From the NCBI RefSeq assembly GCF_000004195.4, contig NC_030679.2:21791212-21855211 (forward strand): DNA of 64,000 bases, given 5' to 3'. Below are positions 36,641 through 47,963 of the stretch, one piece after another (within the stretch, counting starts at the first letter, position 1; each line of letters opens with the position of its first letter). Below the pieces are notes generated by a model. That model searched no databases, had not been told where the DNA came from, and saw nothing but the letters and a program-made list of their open reading frames with translations. The translations under genes and the position numbers were made by a program. The stretch is from Xenopus tropicalis (lineage: Eukaryota; Chordata; Amphibia; Anura; Pipidae).

Positions 36641-37029
36641 TATGTGTGCTATCCCACACTCCTCCTGCATGCTGTACTTAGTACTTAGTTTGTATATATC
36701 AGGAAAAACGGAATGGGTCATTGATTTTCCATTGATTATTTTTATCCGCAATATATTTATACAAAACAAGGAAAACACACCCACTCCATTTGAGTGGCCT
36801 TCCCTGCACAGGTCTCTTCTCCAACCCCCCCCCCAAAGTCCTCTTGCGCCTTCTCCCCTTCATGGTGAGTGACTAGCACCTTTCTGCAGTGCTCTACTTT
36901 TATAGACAAGGTACAAGGGAGACAGCAGACTCTAGGGAAGAGTTCATTTTTAAAATGAGCAGGGCATTTGTGTCCTTTAATCCAAACAAAAAAATTACAA
37001 ATATTTACTAATATTCTTAGCCACTAGAG
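36641..37029. other. Intergenic, nothing recognised
   Basis: No exon or repeat terminus is seen. A C-rich run lies at 36,825-36,834. Confidence 0.4.
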
Positions 37030-37319
37030 CAGTGATCCCCAACCAGTGGCCCAGGAACAACATGTTGCTCCCCAACCCCTTGGATGTTGCTCTCAGTGCC
37101 CCCAAACCAGGGAGTTATTTTTGAATTCCTGACTTGGGGGCAAGTTTTGGTTGAATAAAAACAAGATTTACTACCAAATAAAGCCCCTGTAAGCTGATAG
37201 TGTGCATAGAGGCCCTTAATAGCCAATCACAGCCCTTATTTGGCTCCTCCATGAACTTTTATGGTGCTTGTGTTGCATTTGACTGTGGCTCACGAGTAAG
37301 AAAAGGTTGGGGACCCGTG
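37030..37319 (-). mobile_element. Family E hAT-like MITE, reverse orientation
   Basis: It starts cagtgatccccaaccagtgg and ends gaaaaggttggggacccgtg. The flanks cactagag (37,022-37,029) and caccagat (37,320-37,327) agree at six of eight positions, consistent with an old 8-bp hAT duplication. Internal words match the copies at 47,413 and 11,635. Confidence 0.82.
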
Positions 37320-37401
37320 CACCAGATGCTCCAAACTACAATTTAACCAGCCCTTTCTGTATTTTTAGGACCCTCTTCCATTAAGCCACAATACCTTAGG
37401 G

Positions 37402-37681
37402 CAGTGATCCCCAACCAGTGGTTTATGAGCAACATGTTGCTCCCCAACCCTTCGGATGTTGCTTAAAATAGGTGCTCATTTTTGAACATCTGGCTTGGAG
37501 GCAAGTGTTAAAACACATAAAACCCAGTGTAAAGCCAAACAGAGCCTTCTATAGGCTACCAGCCCACAGCGAATTATAGCTCTTATTGGCACCCCCAGGA
37601 ACATTTTCCATGCTTGTGTTGCTCCCCAACACTTTTTCCAATTGAATGTGGCTCACAGGTACAAAAGGTTGGGGATCCCTG
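37402..37681 (-). mobile_element. Family E hAT-like MITE with perfect 8-bp duplication
   Basis: It starts cagtgatccccaaccagtgg and ends aaggttggggatccctg. It is flanked by a perfect 8-bp direct repeat, CCTTAGGG, at 37,394-37,401 and 37,682-37,689. It sits 82 bp from another copy in the same orientation. The duplication fixes the superfamily as hAT-like. Confidence 0.92.
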
Positions 37682-37754
37682 CCTTAGGGCATATTGCCTC
37701 CAATATTCCATTCCATGAAATGTAAAGGAGTCTATGTCAGTAGAATGCAAGTAA

Positions 37755-38077
37755 TGGTGGCCACACACATGGCGATTTGCGATCTTTCGTGCGACCATCG
37801 GTCGCACAAAAGATTGGCAAATCCGCCACTAACCTTCAGGGCTGAAACAGCAGATAAGGAGGTAGAAACAATAGGATTTCTACCTCCTTCTGCCGATTCA
37901 GCCCTGACGGCAGATTTTGCTCAGGTGCCTTCTATGGCGCCCGATCAAAATCTTTTAACCTGGCCGATCAGCGAGTCGACCGATATCAGCAGCTTCCTGC
38001 GATATCGGTCGACTCACCGACTTGCCATACACGAAACAAGGTTTCGTACGATATTATCGGTGCGTGTATGGCCACCT
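37755..38077. mobile_element. Family D MITE, TAA duplication
   Basis: The ends are tggtggccacacaca and gcgtgtatggccacct, flanked by TAA on both sides (37,752-37,754 and 38,078-38,080). The inner arms include ggaggtagaaacaatagg and ctacctccttctgcc. It closely resembles the copy at 51,598-51,922. Confidence 0.85.
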
Positions 38078-38080
38078 TAA

Positions 38081-39240
38081 GAGAGACATCTTTACTGCCT
38101 AGATAAGCCCAGTACCCTAATGCTTATTGATCACAGCACATTTTCTCTGCCAGGGTAGAAAATCCCACACCCTCCCCGTATGTGAAGTGACAGCAATGAA
38201 TGAGAACCGCTTGTCAGTGCGCACACAGACAGAATATGGGCAGTAAACACTTGGGTTTGTGTTTTCTGATCATAAAGTGATATTATTCTTTTTAGAACCT
38301 CTACTGTGACAACAGTCCAGTACCCAGTACCAGTCCAGCCAATTCATGCAGGAGCTGGCAAAGTGAAGGTCTCTGAATAGTAATTACAACAAAATCTGCC
38401 AGAAGTCACAGTACTTTTGTGCAAACTCCCTAGAAAAGCTGTTCCCATGTGCTGCACCTAATGATCTGTAACCTGAGACCCTTTCCTTATTTTCAGAGAA
38501 TATTGTATCCTCTTATTATTTTATTTAAAAAAGAGAACATTTGCATTGCTTTTCGCTATTTCAACAATGGCTTATCCTAGAACAATGTCGCCCTCTACTG
38601 CCAAAAAGAGACAGCAATTAAGAAAAAAAGTAATTTTTGGCTCCAATCATAAGCGTAGCCTAATCCTGGCACAGAGTTTATAGTCTCATTTATCATTAAC
38701 AAGCACTTAGCTGAGCTGATGTAACTTGCACAGATAAACAGTGCTCAGCATGTTAATAACCTGATATGTCAGTGCCTCTGGTGCCATATTGGGCCTGTCG
38801 CCTGTTATTGCTAGGTAAAAGTTTATTTTAGTAAGTATGATCTGAATTTGTGCATGTATTCCTAAATATTTATGCCAAGCATGAAAGCAGAAAGCATGGG
38901 GGGGAACATTTGGTGCCTTTTTTAAACATTTTTTTTGCTGCTTTTGCTTTGCATTTTGCAGCCACAGTGGTCAAATGGCAATTTGCCTTTGTATTTTGAC
39001 ACAATTTAAAACACAACGTGCACCTAGCATTTTTAGATTGGGTTGCAGCCATGAAGCCACCACTAGGTTCAAGGTGACAGCAGCTCTAGGTTTTCCCTGC
39101 GTTCATAAATGTATCTGTGCGCCATTTATCAAGGGAGGCAGGATGGACGCATTGGCAACCAAGTGCATTAATAAACTGCACCAATATTTGCCCTCCTAGC
39201 ATTACTGCAAAAAGCTGACTGAGAAGGCCGCAGCTGCAGA
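38081..39240. other. Intergenic unique stretch
   Basis: No exon, RNA gene or complete transposon is recognised. Confidence 0.4.
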
Positions 39241-39308
39241 GATAAGGCATACCCCACTTTTCGTGAGACAGTCCCGGTTTTTACAGCACATCTGGCTCCG
39301 GCTCGTTC

Positions 39309-39467
39309 TGTGGCTCCTGCTTCTTATTTGGCTCCTCGTACGGCGGCAACAGGCTCTTTTATAAGGTTGTGCCTTTGGGTGTGACGTCACACGTACGCAT
39401 GGGGCGCAACCTTATAAAAGGGCCTGTCGCCGCCGTAGAAGGAGCCACATAAGGAGCAGGAGCCACA
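39309..39467. repeat. Large palindrome with a CRE-like centre and TATA words
   Basis: The left arm (tggctcctgcttcttatttg, gctcctcgtacggcgg, caacaggctcttttataagg) pairs with the right arm (ccttataaaagggcctgtcg, ccgccgtagaagg, aggagcaggagccaca). The centre is GTGTGACGTCACAC, holding a perfect TGACGTCA at 39,382-39,389. TTATAAA-type words lie in both arms. It is CpG-rich. The minisatellite at 39,478 begins right after it. It may be the inner part or an end of a larger transposon running to about 40,112. Confidence 0.8.
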
Positions 39468-39477
39468 AGAAGCAGCA

Positions 39478-39990
39478 TATATGGGGGGTACTGTGTATTG
39501 GAGGTACTCTCTATGGGGGCAATTGGGGGCACTGTGTATGGGGGGTACTGTGTGTGGGGGCACTGTGTATGGGGGGCACTGTGTATGGGGGGCACTATGT
39601 ATGGGGGCACTGTGTATGGGGGTACTGTCTATGAGGGGCACTGTGTATGGGGGGTACTGTCTATAGGGGCAATTGGGGGCACTGTGTATGGGGGTTACTG
39701 TGCATGGGGTGTACTGTGTATGGGGGCAATTGGGGGCACTTTCTATGGGGCATTGTGTATGGGGGGTACTTTCTATGGGGGCACTGTGTATGGGGGCTAC
39801 TTTCTGTGAAGCAATTGAGGGCACTGTCTATGGGGTCAATTGGGGGCACTTTCAATGGGGGGCACTGTCTATGGGGGGCACTGACTATGGGGGTACTGTC
39901 TATGGGGGCAAATGGGGCACTGTGTATGGGGGCACGATCTATAGGTGGTACTGTCTATGGGGGTACTGTCTATTTGGCCATTGGGGGCAC
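39478..39990. repeat. G-rich minisatellite (ggggcactgtgtat units)
   Basis: About 30 imperfect units of roughly 15-19 bp carry the core gggggcactgtctatggggg, with variants such as gggggtactgtgtat and ggggcaattg. The lack of stops yields overlapping open frames on both strands up to 145 codons. These are translations of the repeat, not genes. The array is followed by aaagtgggcgtggtc and ttgttgggaggtatg, familiar terminal words of a Xenopus dispersed repeat. Confidence 0.88.
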
Positions 39991-40134
39991 TATTTCAACT
40001 ATATAAAAAATTAATTAAAAATGGGGTGTGGTAATTGGGACGTGGCCACAAAAGTGGGCGTGGTCAAAAAAATTGCCCCTCTTTTCATTTTTCAATTGTT
40101 GGGAGGTATGGATAAGGGGGATACATTTATCTAA

Positions 40135-40466
40135 ATGTGGCCATACACTGTAAGAGCCACTCGTTTTGCGAGGTCACCAATTGAGCGGATCTTCTTCCAA
40201 TATGCCCACCTATGAGTGGCCAATATCGGGCCATACGATCAAAATAAAGTTGGTTTAGGGACAGCATCAATGAACCTATGCGGCCCCCAATCCGACGGAA
40301 AAATGAAACCCGCCCCATTGAGATCTGCCTGATTTCAGGCCAGATGTTGGTCGGGGAGGCCCGTTGCTGGTGCCCATACACAGGCAGATAAGCTGCCGAT
40401 ATTGGCCCATGTATGGGCACCAGCAACGGGCCTCCCTGACTGAAATCAGCCCATGTATGGCCCCCT
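40135..40466. mobile_element. Family D MITE, TAA flanks
   Basis: The ends are atgtggccatacactg and catgtatggccccct, with TAA words on both sides (40,132-40,134 and 40,467-40,469). It is more diverged than other copies. Confidence 0.75.
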
Positions 40467-40688
40467 TAAGTCCTTTACCTTAAGCATACAAACATTCAGA
40501 TACCATACCCCAGCTTCACCTTGGCCAGTTACACCCAGACAATCTCAGAGACACGATAAAGACACTTTCTCGAAATCCCCACAACCTTTAGGGTCTGTGA
40601 TTTAGAAATGTACCAACTATTAGGGGGTATACCTCAAGGGGCATCTTTGATGTTGAGAGCCCATCTCCAGTACCATTTCAGTAGACAT

Positions 40689-41593
40689 TTAAAGAAAACT
40701 ATTACTACAAGCAATATATGTCTAAATAAAAATATACTTTTTTAGTAGTATGCGCCATTGGGTAATCCTAAATAGAAAAATGTCATTTTAAAAATTAAAG
40801 GACAATGAAAGGTTAATATAAATTAAAAGTAAGTCTAAAGGCATTCTTTTTAAGTACTTACTGCATATCTAAATTCCCAGATCCCTGCTTGCTTCTCTGA
40901 GATATGGTGCTGGCAGCCTACAGCAGTGTGAAGACTACAGTGACATCACTGAAATCTCTCTCCCCTTCCTGTAGGTGCCAGCGGCAGCCTTCCTATTCTC
41001 TGAGCATGTGTGATCCTGTCTGCTGTTCTGAGCTACACATGCCCACCAGCCAATCAGAAGCGGATCTGGCAGAGGGGAGGGGGGGGGGAGGGAATGAAAC
41101 ACATGTGCAGTATGAAGCAAGGAGGGAAAGGAAGGGAGAATACCTTTTTAAAGATGGCTGCCTGTTCTAGAAAATGTGAAGTAAGTGTGACTGAGTAAAT
41201 ATGTGATTAGGTGAGCCAAAAGTGTGGTGTTATTACTAAACAATAGGAGGACTATTGGGCAGTATGCTTTTTATATTTTGACTTGCATTCTCCTTTAAGG
41301 GCCACCCCCTGGGATCATAGGATTCACAGTGCACACAAACAAGCCAAGGCACACATACATGCTAGGCCCCATCAGCCAATTAATGGGCAAAGTTCTGCAT
41401 TATTTCCTGTCAGCTGATCTCTGAGGGAGCACACAGCCCATCACTAAATGGCGGCTCAAAGGAAAGGATATAAAAGGCCAATATTTACTGATATATATAT
41501 TCCAGTTTGGTAAGATTCTTTAATAGGCCACTTAATATGATATAAACTATCTTTTGGTTAAGTATTCATTCTGGGGGTACAGTTTTCCTTTAA
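40689..41593. mobile_element. Family C T2-type MITE, interrupted
   Basis: It begins TTAAAGAAAACTATTACTAC and ends GGTACAGTTTTCCTTTAA, with TTAA at both ends (40,689-40,692 and 41,590-41,593). The arms match the intact copies at 45,216-45,629 and 53,990-54,466 (gccattgggtaatcctaaat, ctgatctctgagggagcaca). It is split by another TTAA element at 40,795-41,298. Confidence 0.85.
40795..41298. mobile_element. T2-type MITE nested in the family C MITE
   Basis: The ends are TTAAAGGACAATGAAAGG and CTTGCATTCTCCTTTAA, with TTAA at 40,795-40,798 and 41,295-41,298. The empty host site is visible in the copy at 53,990-54,466 (single ttaa before cggccacctcctggg on its - strand). The inner part has a G-rich patch at 41,077-41,091 and no gene. 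Confidence 0.87.
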
Positions 41594-42722
41594 TAACCGA
41601 AATGCAAGAGATGGTGATACAATTTCACACGTCTTTATTCAGGGAGGGCTAACACTTTGCTAAAAACAAACAAATCAGTGCTGAGTATCAGTTTAACCTG
41701 CCAACACATGGCACGACTGCCAGGCATCAGACATTGGTTAACATATACAGAATTGTTTCGAGAGGAGAACACGGTATATTTACCAACTGTAAGGGCCAAC
41801 AAGGCACTCACACTAAGGCCCCAGGATTTAGGTGTCCCCATCCTACATGAATAAGTGTGCCACAGAGGAATAGCCTTGATATATTGTATTACATGTGATG
41901 TAAGTGCTGTGCTCTAAAATAAACTATTATTCTAGGTTTTACTGGCCCTTTGTTTTATATGATGACTGGATGCAGGCTGTGACTATAGGCAGGGGAGACA
42001 TTTTGTATGGGAAATATGTGGAATGATAAGCAACTGCATAGTATAAGGGTTAAGCCTGGGAGGTGCATATGTGTACTGAAGCCTAAGCACTACTTGTAAC
42101 ACTTGCGGCCAAAAATATCCCTCAGTGCCCACCCCAAAGTAGAACACGGGCATGGTTGCCAGCTGGCAGTTATCTTACTGGCCTGGATGGTAGAAATGAT
42201 ACTTGAAGGCAATGTTATTAATAGGGAGGAAAGATGGCAGATATAGGAAGGTCAGTATTTATTTTCTGAAAAGGGGAAACCCTTAACTTGGGCCGTGTGT
42301 GACTCATTACACCCCAATATAAATGGGGATTAACTCACAATTTAAGAATCATGGCACGACCATCACAGTCCCCTTAGGTCAAACTATGGCAGTGTTACTT
42401 TAGAATCCATTCCTAATGTTACTTTTCTACAGCTCTTACGCTTTAATCCTTTATTCCATGTTGCAGTATGCTGGCTGTTGTAGTTCAACAACATTTGAGT
42501 AGGCAATAAATTCAATAATTAAGCAATGATCTAATTGAAAGTTTAACCCTTTCTGTGCCATTAAAGTTGCCCCTTTTTTGCAACAACAACAACAAAAAAA
42601 TACCGGCTGTCCTATGTATTTGCCTTTTTCCCTTTTAATAACTTTGACATCAAACATCATATTTGCCAGTCAGTCTGGAAAAATACTGGCCAGGTGGCAA
42701 CTCTATGTGCCATTGATCTATG
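41594..42722. other. Intergenic stretch
   Basis: No exon is recognised. The part 42,150-42,200 and the part 42,640-42,705 carry words of the ggttgcca / ctggccaggtggcaac repeat group. Confidence 0.4.
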
Positions 42723-42730
42723 GCGCTAAC

Positions 42731-42994
42731 CAGTGGCATAACCATAAAGGAAGAAGACCCTGCGGCTGTGGGGGGTTGGGCAGGGGACCCAAACCACTAA
42801 GGCCTGCTCCCTCTATAGCTCTAAGAAATCCCCCCATCCCAGTTTCTTTCTTTCCAACCCGGTGCCAGCGGGCGTGCAGTGGGGAACACAAGCGGACAGG
42901 CAAGCAGGTGGAGGGGGGGCCCGGTAGGTTAGCGCCAGGCCCCACCAAAGATTCTTTTTGCAGGGGGGCCTAGCACAGTGTTGTTACACCACTG
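42731..42994. mobile_element. hAT-like MITE (cagtggcataacc ends, family K)
   Basis: It starts CAGTGGCATAACC and ends GTTACACCACTG. The flanks gcgctaac (42,723-42,730) and gcactaat (42,995-43,002) agree at six of eight positions. It is GC-rich inside, which produces open frames on both strands. There is no transposase. Confidence 0.72.
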
Positions 42995-44245
42995 GCACTA
43001 ATCTGGAAGTCCATTGTGCAAGTTTGTATCCGGATTACAGGTTAATCTATGGGGCTGCAAGTTACACCAGCAAGGGGCACTGAAAGGGTTAAAGGAGAAT
43101 TACATTCTTGCTCAGCCATTGGGTGTTGGACTGTAGCTTACGTAATACATCATGCTCTGTGCATTATGAATCCATCCGATATGCTCTGTGCACACCCATC
43201 TCTCTGTTCCCTGATTTGGAACTGGAGAAACTAAAGGAGAAAGCAATATAAAATCAATGAGAGGGGGGCAAATATGTTAGGTACCCCTCAGGGATTAGAA
43301 TCACTACATCCTACCCCAGTCCAGCTTTTAGAAAACAGTCTAGCCCCCAGTACTTGTGTGCAAAGCAGACCATCGCCATCTTGTTCTAGGCTCTCCATTA
43401 CCCCGTGTCAGTTTATACCAGGCAAGTGCACGGTACAGAAATCTCTGCAAAGTACTATACAGTGTACTGTGAATAATTCTGGTTGACACAAGGAACCAGA
43501 AAGTGCTGCTACTGTGCTTTAAAAATATACCCCACACATTTTACCAATGCTGGTCTGGTGTAGGAGGGGTTTAGTCACAGGGTGCGATTGGCTGACCAGG
43601 GGGAATTCATCACTTCCTTCTGCCTAAAGCACAATTTTTCAAGCACTGGACCCCTAAACAGCTGTATCTCTGCCCTTGTGTTTAGAATGGAATATCAGCA
43701 ATGGAAATACATATCTGTCTCACAAAGTGATTAAACTGCACTCAACAGCTCCAAATGCTGTAGGCCGCTACAGACTGATTCTTCTTTTCATCATATAGTT
43801 GGTCTTTTATAAAGATAAATAAGTCAGATTTGTTTGCAACATTTAGGGTTCATTTCCAACATTCATGTAATACTCAATGGTAGATCTTTCATGTCATTTT
43901 TCAGATCAGATTTTAATACCAGTTACATTATTTTTAGACTTGTGAAACTACATCTGAACTGCTGATTGAGGACTTCCAACAAATTTTCTAGTGTAGTTCA
44001 GCTCTGTAGCAAGCAGCAGGATACACTGGCAGATAGTCTGGTCCTCAGTCATATCGTGTAGTGGTGCCTAACCTTTACATATACTGGGCCAATCATCATA
44101 CAAAGAAGTGTGTGCCTCTGCTGAACAGACACAGGCCTTATTTTACAGCCATGTCAACGGTGGAATGAACCACTTTCCATCTAAAAATCTTGGAAACATG
44201 GAAAATAAACCTGCAATGATATTTCTTCCTGCCAAGTCTGTTATT
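42995..44245. other. Intergenic unique stretch
   Basis: No exon or RNA gene is recognised, and no complete transposon is visible. Confidence 0.4.
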
Positions 44246-44456
44246 TAAGGTTGATGCCACACGGCTGATTCTTAGCTCTGCAATGCGTACTCACATGTTT
44301 CAGTGTCGAAAACTGCTCTGTTTGCCTGCACCAGGGCTGACTTAATGGCTTCGAGCGCAGGCAGAGGAAAATACAGATGCCAGAGTAGGGACTGATTCTC
44401 TGCCGGCGTTTAATCACAAGCCCAGGATGATCCCTGTGTGGCATTAGCTTAAGAAG
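44246..44456. mobile_element. MITE with gatgccacac ends
   Basis: The ends taaggttgatgccacacggc and gtgtggcattagcttaag pair as inverted repeats of about 20 bp with mismatches. A weaker related stretch starts near 47,068 (ctaaggctaagaacccatgg). Confidence 0.6.
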
Positions 44457-44599
44457 TGTAGGCAATTTTTGGTTTGTCTACACACTGTAATAAAACATCA
44501 GATAGGCAGTCATGCTGTTTAAAGTGATACTGACACTAAAAAAATACTTCAAAATATTAATGTACATTAAAAGTTGTACAGGCACAGGTCTACAGGAAA

Positions 44600-44760
44600 A
44601 GGTTACCAGGGCTGCTGCCCAGTGGGGGGAAAGGGTCCGGAACCAGTGGTAGGTGGAAGTGGTACCTGTCTGGCGCCCCCCCCCCCCCCCCCACCATTGT
44701 GTCCTAGGCAGGTGCCTCTTCTGCCTACCCCTAGTTCCGGCCCTGCACCCAAGATTTGCT
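44600..44760. repeat. Family J fragment with a run of 17 C
   Basis: The words ttctgcctacccctagttcc and ggccctgcac match the right end of the family J element at 28,631-28,806. A pure run of C occupies 44,676-44,692. The proline- and glycine-rich frames across it on both strands are artefacts of the run. Confidence 0.6.
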
Positions 44761-45215
44761 TGTTTGGGGACCTCACTAAATAAGGGAATCTTACTATGTA
44801 AAGCCACCTTAATGCATTGGCTGGCACACTTTTTCAGTTCAAGCCATAGTTCCAACAATATGTAGGGCAACAAATACATATTCATCCCAAATTTTACCCT
44901 AGGTGACCTAAGTGGATTTCAGGAATTGGTGTAGCATTACCCAGTCATACCTCCAGGTAAAAACATTTTTGAAGCCTGGTTGGCCTCCAGGCTAAGCACC
45001 TCCTCCCACTGCTCCAACCCTCCACCCCCCAGCTCCACAGTTTGGGATCAGCTGAGCCAATGCCTCCAGACATGCACACATGGACAAAGGATAAAGGGTC
45101 AGATGTACACAGAGAAGGCTGGATAAGCTGGAGTAACTTGTAACGCAGTTTCATTAAATCTTAGTAACCCAATGCTGAGCAATCCTCCCAATCCTCTCCT
45201 CTTGTCATCAACTAC

Positions 45216-45629
45216 TTAAGGAAAAACTATACCCTGAACAATGTAGGTCTCTATAAATATATATTGCATAAACCAGCTCATACGTATAATTCTGCTTCAT
45301 CTAAATAAACCATTTTCATAAAAATACACTTTTTTTGTGGTATGTGCCATTGGGTAATCCTAAATAGAAAATTGCCAATTTTAAGTACTAAGGCTGCCTC
45401 ATGGGATCACACGATTCATGGTGCACACAAACAAGCCAAGGCACACATACATGCTAGGTCCCATCAGCCAATTAATGACCAGCTGATCTCTGAGGGAGCA
45501 CACAACCCATCACAAAATGGTGGCTCAAGGGAAAAGATGTAAAAGGCCAATATTTACTGATATATATATTCCAGTTGGGTAAGATACTCTATGGGTAACT
45601 TAATATGGTATAGTATAGTTTTCCATTAA
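45216..45629. mobile_element. Family C T2-type MITE, uninterrupted
   Basis: It starts TTAAGGAAAAACTATACC and ends tatagttttccattaa, with TTAA at 45,216-45,219 and 45,626-45,629. It carries the same inner words as 40,689-41,593 without the nested insertion, which makes it a reference for the empty site. Confidence 0.85.
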
Positions 45630-47412
45630 AATAATGGAAGTTCCCACAGTGCTTTGCAAAAAAGTGTGTCAATGTATATAAATATATCCTGGGTTATTTT
45701 ATTTGGATGGACTTCTATGTCGCAAAAGTTGTCATCTGGGCCAATAATAGCGACATTAGGTCACCAAAGGAAGACCAAGTCTGAAGGAGGGAAAGAAAAA
45801 GGACTGAAGGAGAGACAGAGGGGGCCCAGCAAGGAAGCGAATATGTAACATGTATCCGCACAGAAGGGAGGGAGAAAAGAAAGTTAATAAAAGATAGACA
45901 GTGACAGATGTACAATATAGTGAAGTAGAAGAGAGGGGTAAGTCAAAATACAGATCACTGGAGAGAGAAGGTCAGTGCAAGCTGTGATGGATTAAATAAT
46001 ATTTTACACTTTACAGAGATATATACAAGGAACGGTACAGCTGGGCGGAAAAGGGAGGTACAAATATACCTGCTCTGACGCAAAGTAATCAGCCCAAGTA
46101 CTAATTCCAACGGACAAGGAGAAGATACAGAGAAGCTGATCCCCATAAACAGGTGGGATATTTGTTTAATGTCTTCGCATGAGAGGAAATCCTCATGAAC
46201 AATATAACTCAGAGGCAATGTAACATTCAGGGCTAATTAATAGGGTACAGCAAAGAGGGCATTTGCCCTGGGTTTCCCTCAAGGGGCCACTTGAGGGAAA
46301 GAATCTGGCTTAAAATATATATCATGCAATGACTGGTATTTCTAATTTTAGGTGTTATTAAGGTTGCCTTTATTAGGGTTACTGATGGTTGATTATTAGG
46401 GTTTCTGTTTCAGATGACAAGTTTCTGCTATCTGCCCAATACACAGATGTGATGGAAAAACAATATAAATTCCTATTTCCTAGTCTGGAAAACCACTATT
46501 TGCATAGTTGCTCCCCTTTACATTGGGGTTCACAGGTTCAAAACATCTTTGAAACATCTTTAATATATACAGAGGATTGAAGTAATATAGACTATGTATA
46601 ACAATTGATAACAGTATATATAGTTCACCAATGTGTATATTTCTAGAGGGGAAATCTTGCTCCAAACTTGAAAAACAATCAATAAGTTTACTAATCGTTG
46701 GATTTTTCTTCTTTTTCCAATTCGGATTTTTAGCGCTAACAGCAGTGGGGAAAAAAGTTGTGATTCTGAGATTTACTATAAGTTTAAATGGCTAAAAATC
46801 TGAATCCGACAATTTGCCCGGTAAAACTTGCTGAGATCATGTAGAAGGTAATGTCCCTTTCCTGAAAGATCCTTTTTTTGCCTCAAAACTTGGGTTTTGG
46901 ATTTTTGACGCTGTTTTTTTTGTGCAACAATTCGGAGCAACAATCTGAAAAGGTCTCACTTTTGTGACTTTTTCTCGCACAGACATTTCCAGTTCAGACT
47001 TTTTAGGAAATGTAAGACATTTGCGGAAGTGAGTTTAAAAATTTTAGAGTTTTAGTCAATCTGCTGCTAAGGCTAAGAACCCATGGTGCAGTTCTAACCA
47101 CTCCGAGATGGCTTTCCATCGGCAACAATAGGAGTTGGCGGTGGAAAGGCCATAGAATCGCTTCGGTATTCCCAAAGTTTCCTCCTGCAGGCAACTTCGC
47201 TAGAGTTCGGAAAACCAAAGCGATGCAAAGGGCTTTCCACACAGCAGAGATCTATCACGGGCGACTGAACCGCTCCTTGGGGCCATTGCCTATGTTTTGA
47301 ACGGACTTGCAGATATTGGTAAACAGGTCATGTGATAAGATTGTCTCAGGTTGCTTCCTACAATTTGCTAAGGGATTCTCTATTAGTAAACATGGCTTCC
47401 AATGCCCAAGAG
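45630..47412. other. Intergenic DNA before MYOZ3
   Basis: The part 46,690-47,050 is a repeat-like AT-rich stretch with aatcggattttt-type words. The part 47,068-47,260 resembles a decayed MITE. An untranslated first exon of MYOZ3 should lie upstream of 47.7 kb, but I cannot identify it. Confidence 0.4.
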
Positions 47413-47729
47413 CAGGGGTCCCCAACCTTTCTTACTCGTGAGCCACAGTCAAATGTAAAAAGACTTGGGGAGCAACACAAGCACCATAAAAGTTCATGGA
47501 GGAGCCAAATAAGGGCTGTGATTGGCTATTAGGCAGTCTCTTTGCACACTATCACTTTACAGGGGGCTTTATTTGGTAGTAAATCTTGTAAATTTTGTTT
47601 CTATCCAACCAAAACTTGCCACCAAGTCAGGAATTCAAAAATAACTACCTGGTTTGGGGGCACTGAGAGCAACATCCAAGGGGTTGGGGAGCAACATGTT
47701 GCCCCGGAGCCACTGGTTGGGGATCACTG
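47413..47729 (+). mobile_element. Family E hAT-like MITE next to the MYOZ3 start exon
   Basis: It starts caggggtccccaaccttt and ends ggttggggatcactg. The flanks share ccaagag on both sides (near 47,406-47,412 and 47,730-47,736), a nearly intact 8-bp hAT duplication. It ends only about 57 bp before the acceptor of the MYOZ3 start exon. It also shows the empty site for the family D insertion at 11,657. Confidence 0.85.
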
Positions 47730-47795
47730 CCAAGAGCAACTGCAATCAGAACAGGCCTGAATGTGAACGTATGTTTTTCTTCCCAGTCAGGAAAA

Positions 47796-47874
47796 ATGAA
47801 TCCTTCCCCTCTAGATATGGTGCGGGGGCCTAAGGCAAACGCAGCAGCAATAGTGAAAGAACTCACAGGGCAGG
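47796..47874 (+). CDS. MYOZ3: Myozenin-3, coding exon 1 (residues 1-26)
   Basis: Myozenin-3 (calsarcin-3, FATZ-3) is a Z-disc adaptor of fast skeletal muscle that binds alpha-actinin, gamma-filamin, telethonin and calcineurin. The acceptor is tttttcttcccag ending at 47,786 (or cag at 47,790), followed by a few untranslated bases and the ATG at 47,796. The exon encodes MNPSPLDMVRGPKAN and then AAAIVKELTGQ, which fits the myozenin N-terminal pattern ending in a 'm/v-k/e-e-l-t-g' motif. The donor is CAGG|GTGAGT at 47,874/47,875, in phase 1. Together the five coding exons give 819 nt, or 272 residues, against 251 in human MYOZ3 and 264 in MYOZ2. Residue choices (VPQDLM, NRGS, RVQK, SEIYIP) favour MYOZ3 over MYOZ2, as does the SYNPO neighbour. 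Confidence 0.88.
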
Positions 47875-47963
47875 GTGAGTAGAACAAATACATTATATTC
47901 TCCTCAAATATTACTGACTATTCCCTTGTTTATTACACATAAGCACTACCATTTTTCTGGCAG

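Noticed and set aside
39387..40014. Open frames of 60-145 codons on both strands
   Set aside because: They are translations of a minisatellite without stops, with a monotonous repeat of the same few residues in every frame.
44478..44885. 135-codon frame on the - strand
   Set aside because: It is created by a run of 17 C and repeat DNA, with no splice context or family resemblance.
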